From Oscillatoriales cyanobacterium PMM_0008 (GTDB lineage Bacteria; Cyanobacteriota; Cyanobacteriia; Cyanobacteriales; Aerosakkonemataceae): DNA of 33,647 nt. The position numbers were made by a program, and so were the translations under genes. Location: assembly GCA_949128025.1 (NCBI GenBank), contig CASBRD010000329.1, forward strand, positions 1 to 33,647, written 5' to 3'. This document shows positions 6,601-14,089 of the stretch, piece after piece. Each line of letters opens with the position of its first letter. Position 1 is the first letter of the stretch. The notes beneath the pieces were generated by a model. The model was not told where the DNA came from. It did not search any database and was given only the letters and a program-made list of their open reading frames with translations.

Positions 6601-8112
6601 ATGTTTTGCGACTACCTGGTACAAATCCTCACCGCCCGCGTCTACGATGTTGCCCAAGAAACGCCCCTGGAATACGCCCCAAACCTGTCTGCACGCCTGA
6701 ATAACAAACTTTTGCTCAAACGGGAGGATATGCAGTCCGTCTTCTCCTTCAAGCTGCGGGGTGCTTACAACAAGATGGTAAATTTGTCGCCGGATAAGCT
6801 AGCACAGGGTGTAATTGCTGCGTCTGCGGGAAACCACGCTCAGGGAGTCGCTCTCGGTGCCCGTAAGCTGGGGACAACAGCTATTATCGTGATGCCAGTA
6901 ACTACGCCTCAAGTGAAGGTGGACGCGGTTAAAGCGCGTGGGGGAGAGGTGGTGCTATATGGTGATACATACGACGATGCTTATGCCTTTGCTCGTCAAT
7001 TGGAAGCGGAAAAAGGGTTGACTTTTATTCATCCGTTTGACGATCCTTATGTAATTGCCGGACAAGGTACGATCGGGATGGAGATTCTGCGGCAATATCA
7101 GCAACCGATTCATGCTATTTTTGTGGCGATCGGCGGTGGTGGCTTAATTTCTGGGATTGGCGCTTATGTGAAACGGTTGCGTCCTGACATCAAGATTATT
7201 GGCGTTGAACCAGTGGATGCGGATGCTATGTATCAATCCTTGAAAGCGGGACATCGGGTGCGCTTATCGCAGGTGGGTTTATTTGCGGATGGCGTTGCGG
7301 TGCGGGAAGTGGGGGAAGAAACTTTCCGTCTGTGTCAGCAATACGTAGATGAAATTATTCTGGTGGATACGGATGATACTTGTGCTGCGATTAAAGATGT
7401 GTTCGAGGATACGCGATCGATCTTAGAACCCGCAGGTGCATTAGCGATCGCAGGTGCCAAAGCCTACGTCGAACGGGAACAAATCCAGGGACAAACCTTA
7501 GTTGCCGTAGCCTGCGGTGCTAACATGAATTTCGATCGCCTCCGTTTTGTAGCAGAACGAGCAGAATTTGGCGAACGCCGCGAAGCCATTTATGCCGTCA
7601 CCATTCCCGAAGAACCAGGTAGTCTCCGCCGGTTTTGCGAATGTCTTGGTAGACGCAACCTCACCGAATTTAGCTATCGCATTGCTGACGAAAAAGAAGC
7701 ACATATTTTTGTAGGCGTGCAGATTCAAAACCGTGCCGACGCGGCAACAATGGTAGAAAGTTTTGAAAAATGTGGATTCAAAACCATTGATTTAACCGAT
7801 GATGAATTGACCAAATTGCATTTACGCCACATGGTTGGCGGACGTTCTTCCCTCGCTCATAATGAATTGCTTTACCGTTTCGAGTTTCCCGAACGTCCCG
7901 GTGCATTAATGAAGTTTGTCGGTTCTATGAGTCCCGACTGGAATATCAGTATGTTCCACTATCGCAACAATGGCGCAGACTACGGGAGAATTGTTGTCGG
8001 AATGCAAGTTCCCCCCAACGAAATGGGAGAGTGGCAGGCATTTCTCGATACGCTGGGATATCGCTATTGGGATGAAAGTAATAATCCGGCTTATAAGTTG
8101 TTTTTGGGGTAG
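6601..8112 (+). CDS. ilvA: Threonine ammonia-lyase, biosynthetic (threonine deaminase)
   Basis: A 503-residue PLP enzyme that converts L-threonine to 2-oxobutanoate and ammonia, the first committed step of isoleucine synthesis, in the cytoplasm. The N-terminal catalytic domain (about 1-320) shows the PLP lysine K51 in SVFSFKLRGAYNKM, the phosphate-binding loop AIGGGGLISG near 175-185, and SAGNHAQG near 75-82. Two ACT-like regulatory domains follow (about 330-503; each starts with an EEPGSL or ERPGAL motif), where isoleucine inhibits and valine activates in this family. Length is normal. The start MFCDYLVQILTARVYDVAQE fits the family. Confidence 0.97.
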   Translation: MFCDYLVQILTARVYDVAQETPLEYAPNLSARLNNKLLLKREDMQSVFSFKLRGAYNKMVNLSPDKLAQGVIAASAGNHAQGVALGARKLGTTAIIVMPVTTPQVKVDAVKARGGEVVLYGDTYDDAYAFARQLEAEKGLTFIHPFDDPYVIAGQGTIGMEILRQYQQPIHAIFVAIGGGGLISGIGAYVKRLRPDIKIIGVEPVDADAMYQSLKAGHRVRLSQVGLFADGVAVREVGEETFRLCQQYVDEIILVDTDDTCAAIKDVFEDTRSILEPAGALAIAGAKAYVEREQIQGQTLVAVACGANMNFDRLRFVAERAEFGERREAIYAVTIPEEPGSLRRFCECLGRRNLTEFSYRIADEKEAHIFVGVQIQNRADAATMVESFEKCGFKTIDLTDDELTKLHLRHMVGGRSSLAHNELLYRFEFPERPGALMKFVGSMSPDWNISMFHYRNNGADYGRIVVGMQVPPNEMGEWQAFLDTLGYRYWDESNNPAYKLFLG

Positions 8113-8222
8113 GAGAAAAAGAGCAAGCGTATAGTATGGAAAAGATTCGGCATTGGTTTACTATTAATATCTGGGAATGGTAAAATAGATGATAAGTGAA
8201 GACATTTAATAGTATAAACGTT

Positions 8223-8516
8223 GTGTTTGAAATTGAGTTTACAGACCTAGCTGTTGATGATTTGCAGTGGTTCAAAAAACACGAACAAAACGTAATTATT
8301 GATGGCATTGAAGCAAATCTTAGCTATCAGCCAACAACTGAGACGCGCAACCGAAAACCCCTACGCCCAAATAATACGGCAGAATGGGAATTGAGGTTGG
8401 GCGAGTATCGCGTTTTGTACAACGTTGACGAGCTAGTTAGTATTGTAAGTATAGAGCGCGTAGCTGGCAAGCCAGGAAACAAGTACATATTTCAAGGAGA
8501 AGAGGGAGAACTATGA
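8223..8516 (+). CDS. RelE/ParE-superfamily toxin
   Basis: A protein of about 97 residues with RelE/StbE-like features: FEIEFTDLAVDDLQWFKKHE, then RKPLRPN, WELRLGEYRVLYNV and a C-terminal IERVAGKPGNKY. Members cleave mRNA on the ribosome or poison gyrase. The GTG at 8223 is chosen because it places the family's opening strand at the N-terminus; a GTG at 8196 would add nine residues. Neither has a clear ribosome binding site. The stop overlaps the next start (ATGA), so the pair is translationally coupled, toxin first. Confidence 0.75.
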   Translation: MFEIEFTDLAVDDLQWFKKHEQNVIIDGIEANLSYQPTTETRNRKPLRPNNTAEWELRLGEYRVLYNVDELVSIVSIERVAGKPGNKYIFQGEEGEL

Positions 8517-8830
8517 TGCACTGGGATTATCGGGTATTATTAGAGGATGGCGGCTACACGATCCGCACGGTATATTACGATGACGAGGGTACGATTGTTG
8601 CCTGTTCGGAAAAATCGCTCGAACCTTTTGGAGAATCGCTAGAAGCCCTTCAAGAAGAACTAAATCTTCTCCAAACAGCTATCACAAAGAAAGTTATTTC
8701 TGCTTCAGATATACCACCCCAAACTGTTCGCCCAAAGGTAAAAAGAGGAAAATCGTTAGCAGCAGTGCGACAACAACTTGGCTTACAACCGGAAGTAGTT
8801 AAAGAAGGTTCGTTGAATTCAAAAGATTAA
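8513..8830 (+). CDS. Putative antitoxin partner of the RelE-like toxin
   Basis: A 105-residue protein beginning MMHWDYRVLLEDGGYTIRTV, with an N-terminal beta-rich half and a basic C-terminal tail (RPKVKRGKSLAAVRQQLGLQ). It overlaps the toxin stop by 4 bp. The family is common downstream of RelE-like toxins in cyanobacteria. The antitoxin role is inferred from position only, and no DNA-binding motif is certain. Confidence 0.6.
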   Translation: MMHWDYRVLLEDGGYTIRTVYYDDEGTIVACSEKSLEPFGESLEALQEELNLLQTAITKKVISASDIPPQTVRPKVKRGKSLAAVRQQLGLQPEVVKEGSLNSKD

Positions 8831-8840
8831 GGCAATAAAA

Positions 8841-9212
8841 ATGAATCAAGAAATTAGAGTACAAGCAAGTAGCGGCAATGTGTTTGCTGATTTAGGTTTA
8901 GAAAACGCTGATGAACTGCTTGTGAAAGCAGAACTAGCCCGTAAAATTAGCAGCATAATTACCAAGCAAAAGATGACACAAGCGGAAGCAGCAGAACTTT
9001 TAGGGATTGACCAATCAAAAGTGTCTGCCCTCATAAACGGAAAGTTATCTGGCTTTTCAACTGTACGGCAGTTTTGCTTAAGCGACGAACAAATTGCAGC
9101 AGCGTTAAACTTACCATTGGAGGTGGTTAAATCGGTGAAATTGGAGGGGGAAATTTGGTGGAGTGGATATAGCATTGGGTGTAGCGATGTCCCAGAGTAT
9201 AGAATATATTAG
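8841..9212 (+). CDS. HigA-like XRE antitoxin with an unusual C-terminus
   Basis: The first ~75 residues match the XRE antitoxin family (NVFADLGLENADELLVKAEL, then MTQAEAAELLGIDQSKVSAL, then INGKLSGFST). In the usual family the GKLSGFST motif is followed by a dimerisation tail. Here it switches to LSDEQIAAALNLPLEVVKSV, which looks like the C-terminal helix of an unrelated family, and then to a short odd tail (EGEIWWSGYSIG). This suggests a fusion after deletion. It sits 10 bp after the putative antitoxin at 8513-8830 and 18 bp before a HigB-like toxin, so its own toxin may be gone. Confidence 0.7.
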   Translation: MNQEIRVQASSGNVFADLGLENADELLVKAELARKISSIITKQKMTQAEAAELLGIDQSKVSALINGKLSGFSTVRQFCLSDEQIAAALNLPLEVVKSVKLEGEIWWSGYSIGCSDVPEYRIY

Positions 9213-9230
9213 ATATGATATATAGCGAAC

Positions 9231-9569
9231 ATGGATGATGATAAACCTATAGTGTGGTTGCAGGGTGAGGTGAAAACACCGCCCTTTAGTCAGGAAGCAC
9301 GTATCGAGACGGGCGTACTGCTGAGGCGATTGCAACAGGGTGAAAATTTAGGATTGCCACATTCCAGACCGATGCCAAGTATTGGCACCCATTGTCATGA
9401 ATTAAGAGTTCGCGATGCAGACAAAAATTGGAGAATTATTTACCGAATTGACGAGGATGCAATTTTAATTATGGAGGTATTTAATAAAACGACAAGATCA
9501 ACACCTGCTAGCGTAATTGAGAATTGCAAAAAACGACTGAATAAGTATGATAGAGATTTAGAGGAATAG
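9231..9569 (+). CDS. HigB-like/Gp49-like (RelE superfamily) toxin
   Basis: A 112-residue protein of the phage-derived Gp49-like/HigB family. Visible are the motif IETGVLLRRLQQGENLGLPH near the middle of the N-terminal half, then HELRVRDADKNWRIIYRID, and FNKTTRSTPASV near the C-terminus, which corresponds to the family's F.KKt..TP motif. Members are ribosome-dependent mRNA interferases. It is followed after 4 bp by an XRE antitoxin, the usual higBA order. Confidence 0.85.
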   Translation: MDDDKPIVWLQGEVKTPPFSQEARIETGVLLRRLQQGENLGLPHSRPMPSIGTHCHELRVRDADKNWRIIYRIDEDAILIMEVFNKTTRSTPASVIENCKKRLNKYDRDLEE

Positions 9570-9573
9570 TGAT

Positions 9574-9888
9574 ATGGATCGATCTAAAAGAGAACGTCTA
9601 GAAGCAAAGGGCTGGAAAGTTGGAACGGTTTCCGAATTTTTAGAACTGACGCCAGAGGAAACAGCCTTAATTGAAATTAAATTAGCTCTCAGTCGCAGTT
9701 TAAAAGAGCGACAACAAAACCTAATGACTCAAGCTAAATTTGCAGAAAAAATCCACTCCAGTCAGCCACGTATTGCATTAGCTGAAAATGCCGATGCTTC
9801 CGTTTCGATCGAATTACTGATCCGAGCTATGCTAGCTACAGGTGCAACTCCTAAAGAAATTGGAGAAGCTATCTCTAGTGTGGGATAA
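9574..9888 (+). CDS. HigA-like XRE antitoxin
   Basis: A 104-residue antitoxin with an XRE helix-turn-helix in the second half (MTQAKFAEKIHSSQPRIALA, about residues 50-70) followed by the helix SIELLIRAMLATGATPKEIG. It neutralises the HigB-like toxin 4 bp upstream and probably represses the operon. The N-terminal part (WKVGTVSEFLELTPEETALI) is the linker usual in this cyanobacterial family. Confidence 0.85.
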   Translation: MDRSKRERLEAKGWKVGTVSEFLELTPEETALIEIKLALSRSLKERQQNLMTQAKFAEKIHSSQPRIALAENADASVSIELLIRAMLATGATPKEIGEAISSVG

Positions 9889-9922
9889 ATGCGATCGCAA
9901 AAAGTTATGTTATAACCCTTAT

Positions 9923-10420
9923 ATGCAAACACCACAAACCGAACAAACACCAGAAACCTTAATGCCAAGTCTTTATGAAGCTGATTTCTATGCCTGGACG
10001 CAAGCACAAGCAAAATTGCTCAAATTTCAGCAATGGAGTCAACTTGACTTACCCAATTTAATTGATGAGATTGAATCTTTGGGAAAACAACAGCGTGCAG
10101 AATTGAGAAATCGCTTGAGCATTTTGATTGGGCATTTGCTTAAATGGGAATATCAAGTATCAAAACGCAGTCGTAGTTGGTTGAATACAATTCGCATCCA
10201 ACGAATCGATGTATTAGAGTTGCTCAAAGAAAATCCGAGTCTTAAACCTTATCTAGAAGAAGCTCTCCAAATAGCCTATACTAAAGGAATGGCATTAGCT
10301 GGGGGAGAAACAAACCTGCCGTTGAAGACATTTCCAGAGCATTGTCTTTATAATTTAGAGGAGATTTTGAGCGATCGCTTTTATCCAGGTGAAGTTATGA
10401 GCGATGAATTAATGGAATAA
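9923..10420 (+). CDS. DUF29 domain protein
   Basis: A 165-residue DUF29 protein: LYEADFYAWTQAQAKLLKFQ, then LPNLIDEIESLGKQQRAELR, then LLKWEYQVSKRSRSW. The family is helical, widespread in cyanobacteria and without an established role. The start at 9923 (MQTPQTEQTP) is preferred; the frame is open further upstream to 9842, but that part overlaps the antitoxin gene and is not family-like. It is convergent with a second DUF29 gene. Confidence 0.85.
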   Translation: MQTPQTEQTPETLMPSLYEADFYAWTQAQAKLLKFQQWSQLDLPNLIDEIESLGKQQRAELRNRLSILIGHLLKWEYQVSKRSRSWLNTIRIQRIDVLELLKENPSLKPYLEEALQIAYTKGMALAGGETNLPLKTFPEHCLYNLEEILSDRFYPGEVMSDELME

Positions 10421-10488
10421 TAGTAATCGACTGTTAGTAACTAAAATCTACCGATCGTGCAGCCTGCTAAAATTTCTCTACCTTATTT

Positions 10489-10941
10489 TCACTCTGGCAA
10501 AAACTCATCACTGACTACTTGTTCTAAATCATAGGGACATTGCTGGGGAAATGTCTCTAATGGTAATCTGGTTTCAGCTTTCGCTTGCTTGACTGCTTGC
10601 AGATAGCAGTCGAAAAAAATGCTTTCTAAGTAGTTTTGAAGGCTGGGTGAATCGTCTATAGACTCCCTAATACGTCGGCGATGTTCGATAATGCTACCTT
10701 CCCAACTTCCACTCCTCATTTCAGGTTGAAATTGCCACTTGAGTAAATGGAGAAAAACCACAATCAGGTTACTTTTCAAACTTTTCCGTTCGCTTCTCCC
10801 CATATCCTCAATTTCTTCGATTAAATTTTCCCAGTCCACATTCACATAGTCACCACTCCGTATTTTTTCCAGAGTGGTTTGTATCCATTGCAGGTAATCT
10901 TTTTCGTACAGAGTTTGGCGATCGGTTTTCAGAATAGACAT
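10489..10941 (-). CDS. DUF29 domain protein
   Basis: A 150-residue protein paralogous to the one at 9923-10420, sharing LYEKDYLQWIQTTLEKIRSG, WENLIEEIEDMGRSERKSLK, LLKWQFQPEMRSGSWEGSI and the C-terminal ETFPQQCPYDLEQVVSDEFL. The two genes point at each other with about 70 bp between stops. Function unknown for the family. Confidence 0.88.
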   Translation of the reverse strand: MSILKTDRQTLYEKDYLQWIQTTLEKIRSGDYVNVDWENLIEEIEDMGRSERKSLKSNLIVVFLHLLKWQFQPEMRSGSWEGSIIEHRRRIRESIDDSPSLQNYLESIFFDCYLQAVKQAKAETRLPLETFPQQCPYDLEQVVSDEFLPE

Positions 10942-11083
10942 GGCATTTTTTAGTAGCTAGCTAGTTGTAGACTCAGATATGTATGAGGTAATTGCAGGAT
11001 ATGTTCGTCTGCTTTCATGTTAACAAGATGTTGCTAAAAGTAACTTTTCTACATTTTCTGGCAATTCAATCGGATAAAAGCGA

Positions 11084-11731
11084 TTAGCTGAAAAAGCCAG
11101 AGCGTAACGACTGAACTGCCTCAATTTCATCGTTCTTCGCCTGTTCTAGGAACGTATACAGCCGATCTTTCGGCACTTGAGGAAACGTTGGGCTAACTTC
11201 GACTTCAACGTAAACACCTTCCTGAAGTTGGTAAATTCGCCACACCTTACCGTTAAATCGCCAAAACTCTGGCACTCCGATGCTGGCGTAGAACTGGTTT
11301 TTCTGAATATCGGTATGGGTAATATCTACTTCGACAACCAAATCTGGTGGCGGATCTTGGGAGAAATCGACATTGCGACCTTTGACTAATGGCTGATTTT
11401 GAATGTAGTAAGCGTTGTCTGGTTCTGCGCCTTTTTTCAAATGGGGATAGTTCATCGTTGTTGAACCCATTGTTTTTATTCGCATCCCTAAAAGTTCAAC
11501 TAATGTGCGAATAAAACACTCAATTAAGCGACCTGAAAATTCATGATCTTCCAACGGGATTGTTATTTCTAAAATTCCATCGTCATAGGTCAAACGAGAA
11601 CCACGCGCTTGGGGAAGCGCGTTTAGAATTTGCAGGTATGCCTCCCAAGAGATGCCACGAATCACAACCCGCTGTTCTCCGATCGGGGGTTGCTGAAATT
11701 CAGTTTTCGGTTCTGGTGCTGCAATAACCAT
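11084..11731 (-). CDS. Uma2-family (DUF820) restriction-endonuclease-like protein
   Basis: A 215-residue Uma2 protein. Signature elements: WEAYLQILNALPQARGSRLT, YDDGILEITIPL, then PDNAYYIQN, PPDLVVEVDITHTDIQKNQF (the E.D/K part of the PD-(D/E)xK core), and YASIGVPEFWRFNG. It lies 15 bp downstream of another Uma2 gene in the same orientation, so the two are likely cotranscribed. The biological role of the family is unsettled. Confidence 0.9.
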   Translation of the reverse strand: MVIAAPEPKTEFQQPPIGEQRVVIRGISWEAYLQILNALPQARGSRLTYDDGILEITIPLEDHEFSGRLIECFIRTLVELLGMRIKTMGSTTMNYPHLKKGAEPDNAYYIQNQPLVKGRNVDFSQDPPPDLVVEVDITHTDIQKNQFYASIGVPEFWRFNGKVWRIYQLQEGVYVEVEVSPTFPQVPKDRLYTFLEQAKNDEIEAVQSLRSGFFS

Positions 11732-11746
11732 AAGTGACCATAAGTC

Positions 11747-12316
11747 TTAGTTAAGTTTCAACCAACTAAATATATCCGCAACTCGTAATTGCCAATCTCC
11801 TAACACATCAAGAACTGTTAAAATATCGTTATCGTATTTAACCTCTGGCAATTGATTCGGTTGAAATACCATCACCGATTTATCGTTTGCATCAATAAAC
11901 CAACCTAATTTGGTTTTGTGCTGTATAGAAAAAATAATCTTGTTAATTACACGATTAGGAAATTGTTCTGGCGAGAGAATTTCTATTATCCAATCTGGAT
12001 GACTTTCAAACCGATTAGCAATTTCTCCATTCTCGTCAACTGGGATACGAGGCCATTCAAATACAGCAATATCTGGAACCAAAGAACGTCCGGCAAATGT
12101 ACAGCGTAACTCAGTTAAGGCTAAAGCTATTTTGGGGGGTTTACCAAGCTGATTAATAACAGATACTAACTCAGTTTGGAGCAGACTATGTTTTCCTTGA
12201 GGCATTGGTTTTTGAGAGATTTTCCCGTCGATATATTCACTAGCGGGTTTTGTTTCTGGCAATTTTAAGAACTCTTCTAGAGAAGGCTTTAATTGAGGTT
12301 TAATTGATAACGTCAT
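11747..12316 (-). CDS. Uma2-family (DUF820) restriction-endonuclease-like protein
   Basis: A 189-residue Uma2 protein: LSIKPQLKPSLEEFLKLPET, ASEYIDGKISQKPMPQGKHS, then RSLVPDIAVFEWPRIP, and HPDWIIEILSPEQFPNRVIN with WFIDANDKSVMVF. It is the first gene of a two-gene Uma2 operon. It differs clearly from its downstream neighbour, so the pair is not a recent duplication. A Shine-Dalgarno AAGGAG precedes the ATG. Confidence 0.9.
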   Translation of the reverse strand: MTLSIKPQLKPSLEEFLKLPETKPASEYIDGKISQKPMPQGKHSLLQTELVSVINQLGKPPKIALALTELRCTFAGRSLVPDIAVFEWPRIPVDENGEIANRFESHPDWIIEILSPEQFPNRVINKIIFSIQHKTKLGWFIDANDKSVMVFQPNQLPEVKYDNDILTVLDVLGDWQLRVADIFSWLKLN

Positions 12317-12636
12317 AAATCCTTACTCCTTAAAGCCAAATAAGTTTTCTCATTATAGTATGATGGAAGCTAACTCGGTACGAGTCTAATGAAGGATGGT
12401 CAACGGGTGAAAAATAAAAACTAGCCCGATCGCCCACAAACAACTTCATAGCATCGTATCGCACATAACCTGGGATATTACGGTTATGCTATCATAATGT
12501 ATTATAAATAACCAAATCTTGACTATGCAGGTAAGTAGGTGGGCATAATTAAACGTAAAACTGTCAGGCCCTTAGAAACCGGGTTTCTGGGAGTTCAGTT
12601 TATTTACGCCCACCTACTTAACAAATTTGGGATATC
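12317..12636. other. Intergenic region with MITE-like inverted repeat
   Basis: This 320-bp region upstream of the secreted protein gene contains an inverted repeat at 12532-12620 whose interior holds an AGAAACCGGGTTTCT palindrome (12574-12588). Otherwise only AT-rich sequence with no gene was seen. Promoters for the divergent genes should lie here. Confidence 0.5.
12532..12620. repeat. Inverted repeat element of about 89 bp
   Basis: The arms TAAGTAGGTGGGC (12532-12544) and GCCCACCTACTTA (12608-12620) are perfect complements with near matches beyond. This looks like a small non-autonomous element. It ends 16 bp before the GTG of the next gene, so it may also lie in that gene's leader. Confidence 0.7.
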
Positions 12637-12927
12637 GTGAAATATATTGCTTTAGTACTTTTATTGACCTTATCGTTTGCAGTTACACTCCCAGCTGAAG
12701 CATCGTTCTGTCGCAATTCCAACGATCGCACAATCTGCATAATCAGTATCAACCGAAGTGCTAAAAATCACTGGGAGTATAGGGCATCGGTCAGTGTTGA
12801 TGGGGTGGCCAGACCAATAGAGGTATATAATTGTCGCGATCGCATTAGGATACGAAAAGATGGAGCGATCGTCCCATTCCAGTCCAATGGCCCAGGCGAA
12901 CTGATCTGTAGTCTCCTCAAAAAGTAG
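12637..12927 (+). CDS. Small secreted protein with four cysteines
   Basis: A 96-residue protein with a clear signal peptide (MKYIALVLLLTLSFAVTLPA, cleavage probably after AEA near residue 22). The mature part has four cysteines (FCRNSNDRTICII, YNCRDR, LICSLL), consistent with two disulfides in the periplasm or outside. No family recognised. The start is GTG. It lies 32 bp before the ureohydrolase gene, possibly cotranscribed. Confidence 0.6.
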   Translation: MKYIALVLLLTLSFAVTLPAEASFCRNSNDRTICIISINRSAKNHWEYRASVSVDGVARPIEVYNCRDRIRIRKDGAIVPFQSNGPGELICSLLKK

Positions 12928-12959
12928 TTTTTGTCAGTTGTTCTCTAAACTTACCTAAA

Positions 12960-14012
12960 ATGCCTACTAAAGAAGAAATCCTGCAAAACTTTGACCCCAA
13001 CGCTATTGGTGTCGATAACGGTAACCTGTTAGGACTACCATTTGATTACGAATCTGCCAATATCATTGTATTTGGCATTCCCTGGGAAGTAACTGTTTCC
13101 TATGGCGCAGGTACAGCCGCAGGACCTGCGAGAGTTCTACAAGCATCTCGCCAACTGGATATCTATGACTTCGATAATTCCGATGGTTGGAAACAAGGCA
13201 TTTTCATGGTTGAGATTCCCGCCCATATTCAGCATAAAAATGAAGTATTGAGACAGGAAGCTACCAGAATTATTGAGTATATGGAAGAAGGCGGCTGTGT
13301 CGAAGAAAATCCAGAACTATCTCAAGTCCTGCAAACCGTCAACCGCGAGTGTCAAGCCGTCAATCAATGGTTATTTGATATGGCTCAAGCTGCTATAAAC
13401 CAGGGTAAACAAGTTGCAGTAATTGGCGGAGATCATAGTGTACCACTGGGATCGATCCAGGCATTAGCACAACGTTATCCTGACTTTGGAATTTTGCATA
13501 TCGACGCTCATGCGGACTTGCGCGACGCATACGAAGGTTTCCAATTCTCTCATGCCTCGATAATGTTTAATGCGCTGCAACTACCCCAAATCTCCAAGTT
13601 GGTTCAAGTGGGAATTCGCGATATCTGCCAGGACGAAATCAACGTGATTGAGCAGTCAAAAGGACGAATTTCTGCCTACTACGATCCGATTTTGAAACAA
13701 AAGCTTTATGCTGGCGTTCCTTGGCTCGAACTTTGCAAAAAGATGGTGGCAGAACTGCCGCAGCAAGTTTATATCAGTTTTGATGTCGATGGACTAGATC
13801 CCAAACTGTGTCCGAATACAGGAACGCCTGTCCCTGGAGGTCTAGAACTAGAACAAGCCTTTTGCTTGTTTCGAGAAGTTGTGGATAGCGGCAGACAAAT
13901 TATTGGCTTTGATGTCAGCGAAGTTGGGGATGATGAGTGGGATGGTAACGTTGGAGCGAGATCGGTTTATAAGCTGTGCAATCTGATGGGTTTATCGCAA
14001 CCGAATCTTTGA
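12960..14012 (+). CDS. Ureohydrolase, agmatinase family
   Basis: A 350-residue member of the arginase/agmatinase superfamily, which hydrolyses guanidino compounds to urea with a binuclear metal site. The metal-binding motifs are intact: GGDHS (156-160, H159), HIDAHADLRD (D182, H184, D186), H198 and SFDVDGLDP (D275, D277). An insertion of about 40 residues at 90-130 distinguishes it from classical short agmatinases. The substrate cannot be decided by eye: agmatine is likely, but cyanobacterial relatives include guanidine hydrolases. A stem-loop terminator follows. Its pathway would be polyamine synthesis or nitrogen recovery. Confidence 0.85.
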   Translation: MPTKEEILQNFDPNAIGVDNGNLLGLPFDYESANIIVFGIPWEVTVSYGAGTAAGPARVLQASRQLDIYDFDNSDGWKQGIFMVEIPAHIQHKNEVLRQEATRIIEYMEEGGCVEENPELSQVLQTVNRECQAVNQWLFDMAQAAINQGKQVAVIGGDHSVPLGSIQALAQRYPDFGILHIDAHADLRDAYEGFQFSHASIMFNALQLPQISKLVQVGIRDICQDEINVIEQSKGRISAYYDPILKQKLYAGVPWLELCKKMVAELPQQVYISFDVDGLDPKLCPNTGTPVPGGLELEQAFCLFREVVDSGRQIIGFDVSEVGDDEWDGNVGARSVYKLCNLMGLSQPNL

Positions 14013-14045
14013 AGCTGCGGTTTGCAGTCGGATGAAGTACACCGC

Positions 14046-14078
14046 AGAAACCCGGTTTCTTCAAGAAACCGGGTTTCT
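14046..14078. terminator. Stem-loop terminator (convergent genes)
   Basis: AGAAACCCGGTTTCT, loop TCA, then the exact complement: a 15-bp stem followed by TTCTTTCT. It lies between the stops of the ureohydrolase and the convergent CapA-like gene and can serve both. The same AGAAACC(C/G)GGTTTCT unit is also seen at 12574. Confidence 0.75.
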
Positions 14079-14089
14079 TTCTACCTCAC

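Noticed and set aside
9842-9922. Upstream extension of the DUF29 frame
   Set aside because: It overlaps the antitoxin gene, and the family pattern starts only after the ATG at 9923.
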